A stretch of DNA of 64,000 nt from Nitrospirota bacterium (GTDB taxonomy: Bacteria; Nitrospinota_A; UBA7883; JACRGQ01), in contig JAJRYD010000020.1 of NCBI GenBank assembly GCA_024275955.1, positions 1 through 64,000 of the forward strand, in the 5' to 3' direction. Shown piece by piece: positions 1-8,594 of the stretch (position 1 is the stretch's first letter; each line of letters starts with the position of its first letter). The notes below the pieces were generated by a model. That model was not told the origin of the DNA, searched no databases, and was given only the letters and a program-made list of their open reading frames with translations. The position numbers were made by a program, and so were the translations under genes.

Positions 1-127
1 ATTTTTTGGGAAGTTCTGTGGAGGCAAATACAAGCCCCAGCTTTTTAAGGTGAATCACTCATTGCTTGCAATTATAACCGGTAGGAAAGGCACTTTCACT
101 CAATATCTATAGGGGTAATAGAGCTTT

Positions 128-155
128 TCAGGGACGACTAGCTAGTCGTCCCTGA
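128..155. repeat. 28-bp perfect palindrome
   Basis: TCAGGGACGACTA, then GC as part of the central tAGCTa, then the exact reverse complement. Its left arm, with the preceding pyrimidine tract (cttttcagggacgacta), occurs again as a direct copy around 422-438. No gene flanks it on the left within the window. It may be a protein-binding site, a REP-like element or the end of a small element. No T-run follows, so it is not a standard terminator. Confidence 0.5.
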
Positions 156-367
156 TAAAGTATGCTTCATACTGCAAATAAAGGTTAATATCGGTTTTTA
201 GCTCTTTGGAAATCGCAAGAAAAATGAAGAAGCAATCAAAAATATAGTTATTTAACTCAAGGTTATTTGCAAAAACCTCCTCCTTAGCGAAGCGGAAGGA
301 GGGGTCGCCCGAAGGGCGGGGGTGGTTCTTATTGGTAATCCTTCCGGAGTTCGACAGGCTTGCGCCG

Positions 368-397
368 CCTTCCCTTCTTAAAAAGGGAAAGGTTTTT
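368..397 (+). terminator. Possible rho-independent terminator
   Basis: TTCCCTT (370-376) pairs with AAGGGAA (383-389), with a short loop and a five-T run at 393-397. The stem is AT-rich and therefore weak. It would serve a plus-strand transcript coming from outside the window. It could equally be part of the repeat-rich spacer. Confidence 0.3.
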
Positions 398-465
398 ATA
401 ATCGTTTAAACAATAAACGGCTTTTTCAGGGACGACTAAATAACTCAAACAAAACATGTAGTTAT

Positions 466-542
466 TGGTAGCGGAGGAGGGAATCGAACCCCCGACCTCG
501 CGAATATGAGTCGCACGCTCTAACCATCTGAGCTACTCCGCC
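466..542 (-). tRNA. tRNA-Met (anticodon CAU)
   Basis: Read on the minus strand, a 77-nt cloverleaf is complete. Acceptor GGCGGAG pairs with CTCCGCT (one G-T pair at the end), followed by discriminator A and an encoded CCA. The D arm is GCTC...GAGC. The anticodon stem TGCGA/TCGCG holds loop CTCATAT, and the T arm is GGGGG-TTCGATT-CCCTC. The anticodon is CAT. The acceptor starts with a G-U pair rather than the C-A mismatch of initiator tRNA, and the anticodon stem lacks the three initiator G-C pairs. The elongator Met form is therefore most likely; an Ile2 (lysidine) tRNA is less likely. Confidence 0.9.
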
Positions 543-583
543 CCGTTGCAAGCCCCGTATTATGGTACCGCCAATCGTTTCTG

Positions 584-1576
584 TCAACCCGTCGAATGGC
601 TCCGAAACAGCTCTTTCATCCCTTCTTCGATACTTATTTTCGGATTGTAGCCGAGTTCTTTTTTTGCTTTTTCTATGCTGTATGTATGGTCGGTGGCAAG
701 CTGTGCCGCTAAAAAGCGTGTCATCCTCGGTTCCGAGCGCAGGTCCAGCCAGCGGTATATTGTTTCAAGCACGAACCCGGCTCGGTAAGCCGCCTTAAAA
801 GACACCCTATTTGTTATAGGTGGAATGTTGAAGCCTTCAAGCAGGCTGTTTATCCAGTTCCAGCAGTTCACAGGTTCGCCGTTGGTGATGAAATATGCCG
901 AACCGCATACCGGAGAACCTTCCACAAGTTTGTCGGCGGCGAGCATATGGGCATCGACGGCATTATCTATGAATACGGTATCAATAAGGTTTCCCCCATC
1001 GCCGACTATGCGCACCTTGCCTTTCCTTGCCCTGTTAATCAGCCGGGGTATCAGGTTAGTATCGCCCGGCCCCCATATAAGGTGTGGTCTTAGGGCAACG
1101 GTCATTAAGCTCTCTTTGCCGTTTGCTTCCAGTACCTCTTTTTCGGCAATCGCCTTGGTCTCCGGGTAGAACGCTAGATATTTATCGGGGTAGGGCGCGG
1201 TTTCGTCCATTTCAAGGTGGTTCGCGGCGTCGAATGCCACACTGGGCGAACTTGTGTAAACAAGTTTTTTTATTCCGCTTTTTATACAGCCTTCGATGAT
1301 ATTTCTGGTGCCTATTACATTCGCGTTGTAAAAATTTTCCCTCTTGCCCCATATAGAGGTGATGGCGGCAACATGAAAAACAATATCGACGCAAGAGCAG
1401 GCTGTCATCACAGCTTCTTTATTAGAGATATCGGTACGCACAAGCTCTACACCTTTAAGGCGTAAGTCGGGGTAATCTCTTCTTCCAAGCACGCGTACTT
1501 CATGCCCTTCTTTGAGAAGCCTGTTTACAATACCTCTGCCAAGAAACCCTCCGCCGCCGGTTACAAGTGCTTTCAT
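584..1576 (-). CDS. oleD: OleD, NAD(P)-dependent 2-alkyl-3-ketoacid reductase (SDR family)
   Basis: In the olefin pathway OleD reduces the 2-alkyl-3-ketoacid made by OleA to the 2-alkyl-3-hydroxyacid. The protein (330 residues) opens with the Rossmann motif TGGGGFLG at about residues 6-13 and has the catalytic YPETK motif (Tyr137, Lys141), typical of extended SDRs of the 3-beta-HSD/OleD group. The ATG at 1576 is chosen over an upstream start at 1615 because oleC stops at 1579 and a Shine-Dalgarno-like AAGGTG lies before this ATG. It is the last gene of the oleABCD operon. The family call alone would be generic SDR; the three neighbours make OleD firm. Confidence 0.88.
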   Translation of the reverse strand: MKALVTGGGGFLGRGIVNRLLKEGHEVRVLGRRDYPDLRLKGVELVRTDISNKEAVMTACSCVDIVFHVAAITSIWGKRENFYNANVIGTRNIIEGCIKSGIKKLVYTSSPSVAFDAANHLEMDETAPYPDKYLAFYPETKAIAEKEVLEANGKESLMTVALRPHLIWGPGDTNLIPRLINRARKGKVRIVGDGGNLIDTVFIDNAVDAHMLAADKLVEGSPVCGSAYFITNGEPVNCWNWINSLLEGFNIPPITNRVSFKAAYRAGFVLETIYRWLDLRSEPRMTRFLAAQLATDHTYSIEKAKKELGYNPKISIEEGMKELFRSHSTG

Positions 1577-1578
1577 CT

Positions 1579-3231
1579 CTACGGCACCTTGTTGGGCAAC
1601 TGTTTTTCCGCCCATACCTTAAGCTTTTCACGAAAAATTTTCGCGTTGTGGCGTATATCCGTGGGGAAGTCGTCATAAAAGAGCAGGTCTTCTATCGAAT
1701 TTGTAAGATTACTTTTCGATCCAAGCTTGAGTAGCTCTTTTTTTATCCGGTTTTTATTATGCAGGCCGTTTCCCTTTGCAAGCTCGATAATAATCACCGG
1801 CCTCTGGTTCGGTCTTTCACCAAGCCCCACAAGAGCAGAGCGGAACACGGCTGGATGGTTATTAAAAATCGCTTCGGAGCAAACGGAAAAAAGAGTTTCG
1901 CTTTTACTGGTGACACGGTGTCCCTTCCGCCCGCAAAACCATAGCCTTCCTTTTTCATCAAAGTATCCTACATCACCCATCCTGTGCCAGACTTCTTTCT
2001 TATCGTATATTTTGGATTTGCGGTTATGCTCCGGCAGTCCAAAATATTCTCTAGAAACAACAGCCCCTTTTACGACAACTTCTCCCTTCTCCCCTATAGG
2101 CAGAGTAAGAGAGCTGTCCCATTCGAGGATAGGTCTATCGGTAATCTCTATAATTTTTATTTGCGATCCTTTAAGCTCTCTGCCGACGCAGATTCCCTCT
2201 CCTTTTGCGGAGAGTTTTCCAGTTTCCGTAAGCACTTCCGAGCCTGCCATGTTTGATATCGGTAAAGACTCTGTGGCGCCGTACGGTGTGTGGGTTTCCG
2301 CGCCATTAGGAAGAACTCCGTTTAAAAGTCTTTCATGTATCTGGTTTGCCACAGGCGCTCCCGCCATAAGAACCTGTTTAAGTGTCGGGAGTTTTACACG
2401 GTTCTTAACGCAATAGTCGGAAACCCTGCTCCAGATAGCGGGAGAGCCAAATGTAAAGCTGACCTTTTGGTCTCTCACGGCGTTTATAATATTTTGAGGG
2501 TTTACTTTTGCCGGTGTTGTCGGGTTCATATCGGGTATGACAGATCTCATGCCAAGCGCCACGGCAAAAAGGGCGAATAAAGGAAAGGCCGAGAGATCTA
2601 CATCTTCCGGTGTGATGAGGTAGGTGTCTCTTATTATTTCCAGCTGGGCGTTGAACATACCGTGGGTGTAAGTTACCCCTTTTGGAAGCCCTGTAGACCC
2701 AGTCGTGAATATTATCGCCGCTGTATCATCTTGGTCGGCATGTAGCGGTTCAAACTCTCTTGGCATGGCAGATATCAATGCTCCGTGAGTGGTGCCTCCC
2801 CAAAACCATTTTGCCCCTACAGTAACTAGATATTTGATAGTGTTAAAATGTTTTCTAAAGAGAAGCCGCAACATATGAGCGCGGCGAATGCCTATAAACG
2901 CCTCGCATTCTACCTGAAGTATGCAGTTCAATAGATTTCTTATCCCCATGCCGGGGTCTATAAACACCGGCACTGCCCCAGCCTTAAAAAGGCCGAAAGT
3001 GGTGGCGACAAACCGTATGCCAGGCTTTACCATCACCAAAGTGCGGGTTCCCTTTGTAATTCCCATCGCGGTAAAACCGTCGGCAAGCTTACTGCTGTCT
3101 TCCTCCAGTTCGGCAAATGTTATTGACTTATATTTTTTTCCGCTCTGCTTGACGACTGCTTTTCTATCTGGAAAGGCTCTTGCCATATCCCTAAACGGGA
3201 TAGCTATATTATAGTTTTTTTTATCGCTCAT
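1579..3231 (-). CDS. oleC: OleC, beta-lactone synthetase (ANL superfamily)
   Basis: OleC converts the 2-alkyl-3-hydroxyacid to a cis beta-lactone using ATP, with release of AMP. The 550-residue protein has the adenylation-superfamily P-loop TTGSTGLPKGV, a YGATES motif, and the MGDVGY and KGHRV segments of the C-terminal part. It is of normal length for the family. The ATG overlaps the oleB stop by four bases (ATGA), and the stop lies three bases before the chosen oleD start, so the genes are translationally linked. Sequence alone could be read as a fatty-acyl-CoA ligase; the operon decides for OleC. Confidence 0.9.
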   Translation of the reverse strand: MSDKKNYNIAIPFRDMARAFPDRKAVVKQSGKKYKSITFAELEEDSSKLADGFTAMGITKGTRTLVMVKPGIRFVATTFGLFKAGAVPVFIDPGMGIRNLLNCILQVECEAFIGIRRAHMLRLLFRKHFNTIKYLVTVGAKWFWGGTTHGALISAMPREFEPLHADQDDTAAIIFTTGSTGLPKGVTYTHGMFNAQLEIIRDTYLITPEDVDLSAFPLFALFAVALGMRSVIPDMNPTTPAKVNPQNIINAVRDQKVSFTFGSPAIWSRVSDYCVKNRVKLPTLKQVLMAGAPVANQIHERLLNGVLPNGAETHTPYGATESLPISNMAGSEVLTETGKLSAKGEGICVGRELKGSQIKIIEITDRPILEWDSSLTLPIGEKGEVVVKGAVVSREYFGLPEHNRKSKIYDKKEVWHRMGDVGYFDEKGRLWFCGRKGHRVTSKSETLFSVCSEAIFNNHPAVFRSALVGLGERPNQRPVIIIELAKGNGLHNKNRIKKELLKLGSKSNLTNSIEDLLFYDDFPTDIRHNAKIFREKLKVWAEKQLPNKVP

Positions 3232-4112
3232 TTTCTTTTTATGAAATCGGCGATAATCGGGATGATTTTTTCATGCGCGTCTTCCAGTACAAAATGTCCA
3301 GCGTCTTTCAGCCTGTGCGGTTCGGCATTCGGCAATATCTCCATCCACCTATTTAGAAAATGCTCGTTAAAGCAAAAGTCTTTCATTCCCCAAATGAGAG
3401 TGGCCGGAGTATGCGAAAATTTTGAGAGCTTGCCTTCTATAGACTTTAGAAGTTCCCACGATTGGTGCGAACGCTTCATAGGGATATCTTTAACGAAGCG
3501 GTGAACGGCAATCCTGTCGTGCCACGACAGGTAAGGAGAGAGGTAGCCTCGTTTAACCTCGTTGGTAAAACGTTCCGGTTTTGCCGTTCCAAAGCTTAGG
3601 TTTACCGCTGAGCCTACGAAACCGTTAAAGCCTCTCACGGCAATCTCGCCTAGTATCGGTATTTTACAAAAGCTAATCGACGGCGGTATCCGGCGCGAAA
3701 CGAACGCCGCGCTGTTAAATATCACCAGCCGTTTAATCATTCCGGGGTTTTCTACGGCGTAACCCATTCCTATAGCACCGCCCCAGTCGTGCATTACCAG
3801 TGTTATGCCGTTTATGCCGGTTTTTTCTATAAGGCGCGAAAGGTTTTTAATATGGTTTTTTAGCGTGTAGCTATAGTTTTGCGGTTTGGATGAAAGGCCG
3901 CACCCGATATGGTCCGGCACTATCACGCGAAAACGGTCTCTAAGCCCCGACACAAGCTTGCGGTAGTAAAACGACCATGTAGGATTGCCATGAACCATCA
4001 GGATAGGTTCGCCGGTTCCTTCGTCAAGGTAGCTGTAGCTGTTGCCGTCAAGCTCTAGCGTTCTTGGCGCAAAAGGATACTCGCTTTTTATAGATTCAAG
4101 ATTTACCGCCAT
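3228..4112 (-). CDS. oleB: OleB, beta-lactone decarboxylase (alpha/beta hydrolase)
   Basis: OleB removes CO2 from the beta-lactone to give the cis-olefin. The protein has the alpha/beta-hydrolase fold signatures HGNPTWSF and the nucleophile elbow HDWGG, with Asp as nucleophile as in haloalkane dehalogenases, plus the late acid/His region (DAGHFVLED). The ATG at 4112 (294 residues) is preferred: it lies eight bases after the oleA stop, and the protein then begins MAVNLES. A TTG at 4130 would add six residues and overlap oleA. The gene lies between oleA and oleC with overlapping ends. Confidence 0.88.
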   Translation of the reverse strand: MAVNLESIKSEYPFAPRTLELDGNSYSYLDEGTGEPILMVHGNPTWSFYYRKLVSGLRDRFRVIVPDHIGCGLSSKPQNYSYTLKNHIKNLSRLIEKTGINGITLVMHDWGGAIGMGYAVENPGMIKRLVIFNSAAFVSRRIPPSISFCKIPILGEIAVRGFNGFVGSAVNLSFGTAKPERFTNEVKRGYLSPYLSWHDRIAVHRFVKDIPMKRSHQSWELLKSIEGKLSKFSHTPATLIWGMKDFCFNEHFLNRWMEILPNAEPHRLKDAGHFVLEDAHEKIIPIIADFIKRK

Positions 4113-4119
4113 CCGGCAG

Positions 4120-5166
4120 TTACCACTCAAGGCCGAGCATTACGCTATTTAGCCCCGACCCTATGCCAAGAAGTGCGATTTTATCGCCGTCGTTTACTAA
4201 CCCTTCCTCTATGGCAAGAGCAAATGTTGTAGGCAACGCGGCGGAACCTGTGTTGCCGAGAAATTCAACGGTAGAAAAATCGCGTGAAGCATCAAACGCT
4301 ATCTTTTCGTACATAAGTTTTTTGTGCGCCACGCCTACCTGATGCGTAAAGGCTCTGGTTATATCATCGTTTTCCCAGCCAAGTTCTTTTTTGAACAAAG
4401 GAAATGTTTCGGCGGCAAGGGCGCATCCGGCGTAGAGAAGTCTCTCGGAGTCGGTACTCATCAAAGGAGATGCTCCAGAGCCGATACCGCTATCGCCGTC
4501 GCTTTTGCAAAGCTGGTTATGCTCTGTCGCGGAACGGGCTACACCGCCAAGCAGTTTTCGGCTACCTTCCACCAATCTGCTTTCAGCAAGCAGTACGGCA
4601 ACACCAGCCGACCCGATTGTAAGCGACGCGAAGGCAGGTTTTACATCTTGTCTTGTAAGAGAGGTGTCTTTGTTAAGGGTCTCTATTGTGCCGTTTACAA
4701 GTGTTTCTCCCATCTCGCCGGAAACTATAAGGCCAGCCTCTATCTGCCCGGCCTCTATCATATTGGCCACCATAGTCATGCCGCTTAGTACCCCGAGGCA
4801 GGCGTTGGAAATGTCGAAGAGGGTCGCGTCGTCTGGAAGCGAAAGCCCCCTGTGAACGACATTGGCAGTGGCAGGCTCGAGGAAATCCCGACAGACGGAA
4901 GCATGAAACAGCGCTTTAATTTTATCAGGCGCAACTCCCGAGTTTTCAATAGCTTTTCTGCCGGCATTTATAGCTATATCACTAGGTTTTGTGCCGTCAT
5001 CCCAGAAGCGTCTTTCCCGTATTCCGGTCATAAGTTCAAGCCTGCCGTTCGGCAGGTTCAGCCGTTTGTAGAGCGGCGAAAGCCTCTTCTCGATTTCGGC
5101 AGAGCTGACAACGTTCGATGGAAGCTCGTAGCCTATCCCGGCGATTGAAACGTTTTTGTAAAGCAT
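4120..5166 (-). CDS. oleA: OleA, thiolase-fold acyl-CoA condensing enzyme
   Basis: OleA carries out non-decarboxylative Claisen condensation of two fatty acyl-CoAs to a 2-alkyl-3-ketoacid, the first step to long-chain olefins. The 348-residue protein belongs to the FabH-like thiolase superfamily. The active Cys is at 123 (NACLG), a His lies in FTHQ, and an Asn in NTGSAALP. Glu97 (FLEPATAN) lies 26 residues before the Cys. That is the spacing of the catalytic Glu117/Cys143 pair known in Xanthomonas OleA, which separates OleA from ordinary FabH. It is the first gene of oleABCD. The ATG has only a weak ribosome site. Confidence 0.9.
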   Translation of the reverse strand: MLYKNVSIAGIGYELPSNVVSSAEIEKRLSPLYKRLNLPNGRLELMTGIRERRFWDDGTKPSDIAINAGRKAIENSGVAPDKIKALFHASVCRDFLEPATANVVHRGLSLPDDATLFDISNACLGVLSGMTMVANMIEAGQIEAGLIVSGEMGETLVNGTIETLNKDTSLTRQDVKPAFASLTIGSAGVAVLLAESRLVEGSRKLLGGVARSATEHNQLCKSDGDSGIGSGASPLMSTDSERLLYAGCALAAETFPLFKKELGWENDDITRAFTHQVGVAHKKLMYEKIAFDASRDFSTVEFLGNTGSAALPTTFALAIEEGLVNDGDKIALLGIGSGLNSVMLGLEW

Positions 5167-5593
5167 TCTAATATTCCAGTTGTAAAAGAGAAAACATACC
5201 TCACTCTAAATGAAAACGGCTCTTATGTGGATAACATTTTTAAAACTGTTGAAAATTGGTCTGCCGGATTTTTAAAGAATATCAAACAGGTTGATATTTA
5301 AGTTTTTTTGCAGATATAAGCATTTTGGTGAAACAGACTGGAAGCATTCTGGGACTGTTGCCAAATCCGATAAATTTGATTTTGTTTTAAATTCCCAACC
5401 GCTAAGATGTCTATTTTGAAGAGGTTAAAAGATAAGCCTTTGCTTTAGATGCTCCAAAAACTATTTTGGCAACAGCCCCATTATCTCTCTTGACTATTTT
5501 AAAAAAAATTATTTAATGGTGGTAATGTCGCGTCACGTCTTGGACGTAGGTGGGGGCTCTAGGCGTTACCCTTATGGGCTTACTTTTAGAGAC
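5167..5593. other. Spacer between oleA and uvrB, carrying a small inverted-repeat element
   Basis: No coding frame is credible here. The stretch is AT-rich and contains the inverted-repeat-bounded segment 5350-5480 described separately. A TTGACT followed by an A-rich stretch (from 5489) looks like a plus-strand promoter but leads to no plus-strand gene. The promoter of the ole operon should lie just above 5166 on the minus strand, but I cannot pick a convincing -35/-10 pair. Confidence 0.5.
5350..5480. mobile_element. MITE-like segment with terminal inverted repeats
   Basis: Left end tgggactgttgccaaa (5350-5365) and right end ttttggcaacagcccca (5464-5480) are inverted repeats with about one mismatch, enclosing roughly 130 bp with no open frame. 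Ends of the form GGGxCTGTTGCxAAA are common on insertion sequences, so this may be a non-autonomous remnant. The flanks (cattct / cattat) are only a poor match for a target duplication. It could be a plain long hairpin instead. Confidence 0.4.
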
Positions 5594-5620
5594 ATCAAAA
5601 ATCGCGGCAGGTTTTACACT

Positions 5621-7594
5621 TCAGGCGAGCTGTAGCTTTTTTAGTTCTTTTATTTTATCTCTGCATTCGGCGGCGCGTTCAAAGTTAAGCTCTTTCGCTT
5701 CCCGCTTCATATCTTCTTCAAGCTTTACTATAATTCCATTTATCTCCTCTCGCGGAATATATTCGGCGGAATCGTCGGCAACTATAGGTATCTCATCCGG
5801 CCCTGCATCCATACGGTCGTAGATTTTTTTGGTAACACTTTTGGGGGTGATGCCGTTCTTCTTGTTGTACTCAAGTTGTATGATGCGTCTGCGGTCCATC
5901 TCCGCCAAAGCTCTTGCCATTGAGCCGGTGATTTTATCGGCGTACATAATCACTTTTCCGTTAAGATTTCTCGCGGCCCGCCCGGATGTCTGGATGAGCG
6001 AAGTTTCGGACCTTAGAAACCCTTCCTTATCCGCGTCGAGTATAGCGACAAGCGAGACCTCCGGCAGGTCAAGGCCTTCCCGTAAAAGGTTTATTCCTAT
6101 AAGAGCGTCAAACTCCCCAAGCCTTAGCTCTCTTAATATTTCCGTACGCTCAAGGGTGTCTATATCGGAGTGCATATATTTAACCCGCACGCCGGCATCG
6201 GCAAGATATTCCGCAAGGTCTTCAGCGAATCTTTTGGTAAGAGTGGTAACCAGTATCCTCTCATCTTTTTTTGCTCTAAGTTTTATTTCGTGCAGAAGGT
6301 CGTCCACCTGTCCCGTTACCGGCCGGATTTCTACTTTTGGGTCGATAAGCCCTGTAGGGCGGATTAACAGCTCCACCACTTCATCGTCGGCTTTTGCGAA
6401 CTCATACTCACCCGGTGTCGCCGAAACGAAAATTCTCTGCTTAGGATCCTGTTCAAACTCTTCAAACTTTAGCGGTCTGTTATCAAGCGCGGAAGGAAGC
6501 CTGAACCCGTAGTTCACAAGTGTTTCCTTGCGGGATCTATCACCGAAATACATCCCTCTCAGCTGTCCTGTCGAGACATGGCTTTCGTCTATTATCAGCA
6601 GAGAATCCGGCGGAAAATAGTCGAGCAGGGTGGGGGGCGGTTCTCCCTTCTTTCTGCCGGTGAGAAACCGCGAGTAGTTTTCGATGCCGTTGCATATCCC
6701 TGTCTCCTTTAGCATCTCGATGTCGAACATCGTTCTTTGCTCTATCCGTTGGGCCTCTATAAGCTTGTCGTTTCGTCTATGCTCTTCGGCGGTCTCTATC
6801 AGTTCTTTGCGTATTTCTATAATGGCATTTTCTTTGGTCTGCTGGTTCGCAACGTAATGACTGCCGGGATATATAGGCGCGCGCTTAAGCTTTTGTATAA
6901 TTTTTCCGGTTAGAGAGTCGATACGCGATATAGCGTCAATTTCATCACCGAAAAATTCTACCCGTATAGCTTCCTCCGACTCGGAAACGGGAAAGACTTC
7001 GACAATATCTCCCCTGACCCTGAATGTTCCCCGCTTGAAGTCGAAATTGTTTCTCGTATATTCCATCTCCACAAGGCGGGAGATAAAATCGTCTCTTGGC
7101 ATTTTTTGTCCGGTTTCTATTCTTATAAGCATACTGTAATACGATTCTGGCGAGCCTATGCCGTATATGCAGGAAACGGAAGCGACGATAATCACATCTT
7201 TTCTTTCTAGTAGCGCTTGAGTGGCGAAGTGCCTCATTTTATCTATCTCGTCGTTGCGCGATGTTTCCTTTTCTATAAAACTGTCTGTTTTTGCTATGTA
7301 CGCTTCGGGCTGGTAGTAGTCGTAGTAGCTTACAAAGTAGCCGACAGCGTTATCGGGAAAGAAAACCTTAAACTCGTTATAAAGCTGTGCCGCGAGTGTT
7401 TTGTTCGGCGCGAAAACCAATGTCGGCTTTTGTATCTTTTCTATCATATTTGCAAGCGTGAATGTTTTGCCAGAGCCGGTAACGCCGAGAAGCACTTGGC
7501 TCGGCAGTCCTTTTCGCAGATTGTCGGTAAGCTTTTTTATCGCTTCCGGCTGTTGGCCAGCCGGTTTAAAATCTGATTTTAGTTTGAATTTCAC
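5621..7594 (-). CDS. uvrB: UvrB, excinuclease ABC subunit B
   Basis: UvrB is the damage-verifying helicase-like subunit of nucleotide excision repair. Visible motifs are Walker A GVTGSGKT (about residues 37-44), the beta-hairpin tyrosines [10 protein letters not shown], the DESHV box, helicase motifs including [14 protein letters not shown] and TSGRAARN, and a C-terminal UVR motif ([18 protein letters not shown]) that contacts UvrC. A GTG at 7594 starts the protein at MKFKLKSDF as in relatives, about 657 residues. An in-frame GTG at 7609 is also possible but lacks a ribosome site. A TATAAT (minus strand, 7606-7601) lies inside the longer version, favouring the shorter start and hinting at a very short leader. 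Confidence 0.95.
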   Translation of the reverse strand: MKFKLKSDFKPAGQQPEAIKKLTDNLRKGLPSQVLLGVTGSGKTFTLANMIEKIQKPTLVFAPNKTLAAQLYNEFKVFFPDNAVGYFVSYYDYYQPEAYIAKTDSFIEKETSRNDEIDKMRHFATQALLERKDVIIVASVSCIYGIGSPESYYSMLIRIETGQKMPRDDFISRLVEMEYTRNNFDFKRGTFRVRGDIVEVFPVSESEEAIRVEFFGDEIDAISRIDSLTGKIIQKLKRAPIYPGSHYVANQQTKENAIIEIRKELIETAEEHRRNDKLIEAQRIEQRTMFDIEMLKETGICNGIENYSRFLTGRKKGEPPPTLLDYFPPDSLLIIDESHVSTGQLRGMYFGDRSRKETLVNYGFRLPSALDNRPLKFEEFEQDPKQRIFVSATPGEYEFAKADDEVVELLIRPTGLIDPKVEIRPVTGQVDDLLHEIKLRAKKDERILVTTLTKRFAEDLAEYLADAGVRVKYMHSDIDTLERTEILRELRLGEFDALIGINLLREGLDLPEVSLVAILDADKEGFLRSETSLIQTSGRAARNLNGKVIMYADKITGSMARALAEMDRRRIIQLEYNKKNGITPKSVTKKIYDRMDAGPDEIPIVADDSAEYIPREEINGIIVKLEEDMKREAKELNFERAAECRDKIKELKKLQLA

Positions 7595-7686
7595 GCCTCG
7601 ATTATACACCTGCCGCGCGCCTTTGCTTTAGCCGCTTGAGTGCCTGCTTAGCGCAAAGCTGGCATGCCGGTTAATGACGGACATTA

Positions 7687-7695
7687 TGGTATAAT
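7687..7695 (+). promoter_or_regulatory. Extended -10 promoter for the zinc-ribbon gene
   Basis: TGGTATAAT is an exact extended -10 element (TGn plus TATAAT at 7690-7695). No good -35 is seen at 17 bases, which is typical for extended -10 promoters. Transcription would start near 7702 and give a leader of about 35 bases before the ATG at 7737. Confidence 0.5.
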
Positions 7696-7736
7696 CAAGA
7701 AAAACGTGGTTAGTTTTATCTTCATTGGAGATTGTT

Positions 7737-7880
7737 ATGGAAGATATGATTCTTACTTGGAAATGCCTGAAATGCGGAGAGATTATTCCTTGCAAAGATG
7801 GGGTTTGTTTAGCCCCTCCAGAAAGATGCCCATCTTGCGATGCCCCGAAAGAGGAACTCGCGCAGATGGAAGAAGACTGA
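7737..7880 (+). CDS. Small rubredoxin-like zinc-ribbon protein (47 residues)
   Basis: ATG at 7737 follows a clear ribosome site (GGAG, about eight bases upstream). The 47-residue product has two knuckles, WKCLKCG (Cys10, Cys13) and RCPSCDAPKEE (Cys31, Cys34), plus Cys19 and Cys24. This matches the rubredoxin-like metal site found at the end of rubrerythrins and in free-standing small zinc ribbons. It should bind one Zn or Fe ion. It sits between uvrB and the ITPase gene with its own promoter; the partner is unknown. Length, ribosome site and motif together make it a real gene. Confidence 0.75.
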   Translation: MEDMILTWKCLKCGEIIPCKDGVCLAPPERCPSCDAPKEELAQMEED

Positions 7881-7949
7881 CAGCCCAAAACTGCTTCTTG
7901 TCTTTTGAGGGCTTCCACTTTCGGCCGTGGCAAGGTATCGTTACCTGCT

Positions 7950-8507
7950 ATGATTGAAAACCTGCAGTTCGTAACCGGAAATAAGAATAAGCTTATAGAA
8001 GCTGGGCAGATTCTTGGCGTAGAGCTAAAGCTTGCCGACCCGCATATTGTTATCGAGGAAATCCAGACAATAAGCGTGGACGAAGCTGTACGCCATAAAG
8101 CTAAAGAGGCATACAAGCTTATAGGCGCTCCGCTCCTTGTAGAGGACAGCGGCCTTGTTTTTAACGCGTGGAACGGCTTGCCGGGCGCTCTTATTAAATG
8201 GTTCGAAAAGTCTGTCGGTAATGACGGGTTGCTGAAAATGCTTTCAAGCGAGGAAGGGGATAGACGCTCAGCCGTTGCCCAATGCTATATAGGGTACCAT
8301 AACGGCACCGATGTTACCGTTGCAAAAGGGGAGGCGAACGGCAGAATATCAAATGAGGTGAGGGGCGATAACGGGTTCGGGTGGGATTCTATTTTCATTC
8401 CCGACGGATACGATGCAACCTACGCAGAGATGAGCAGAGCAGAGAAAAACGGCATTTCCCACAGAAAGCGGGCTTACGAAAAGCTAAAGGAATTGCTTAG
8501 CCTTTAA
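7950..8507 (+). CDS. rdgB: XTP/dITP pyrophosphatase (HAM1/RdgB family)
   Basis: The enzyme removes non-canonical purine nucleotides (XTP, dITP) by hydrolysis to the monophosphate. Family motifs are VTGNKNKLIEA at the N terminus, VEDSGLVFNAWNGLPGA, GFGWDSIFIPDG and the closing SHRKRAYEKL. The ATG at 7950 gives 185 residues beginning at the expected place; an upstream TTG at 7905 would add 15 residues. The NGLPGALIKWF segment looks more like archaeal and eukaryotic ITPases than like E. coli RdgB. It is a single gene with no operon partners. Confidence 0.9.
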   Translation: MIENLQFVTGNKNKLIEAGQILGVELKLADPHIVIEEIQTISVDEAVRHKAKEAYKLIGAPLLVEDSGLVFNAWNGLPGALIKWFEKSVGNDGLLKMLSSEEGDRRSAVAQCYIGYHNGTDVTVAKGEANGRISNEVRGDNGFGWDSIFIPDGYDATYAEMSRAEKNGISHRKRAYEKLKELLSL

Positions 8508-8594
8508 CGGCGATACCGATGAAAGTGGTTTTCACGCCTGATGGCATAGACAATTAATTTGAACAATTCACCGATTAAAACTATAATTTCCAAT

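Larger units (their letters stand above)
1..465. other. Intergenic region with several hairpins and no gene
   Basis: I see no credible coding frame. The stretch holds a 28-bp perfect palindrome (128-155), hairpins at 279-302 and 306-318, and a T-run-backed hairpin near 368-397. The first arm of the palindrome (cagggacgacta) recurs at 427-438, so part of this region is made of repeated modules. It could be a decayed small mobile or REP-like element. That is inference; only the repeats are seen. Confidence 0.6.

Noticed and set aside
5487-5520. Plus-strand promoter TTGACT plus AT-rich -10
   Set aside because: No plus-strand gene follows; it lies in an AT-rich spacer where such matches are expected by chance.
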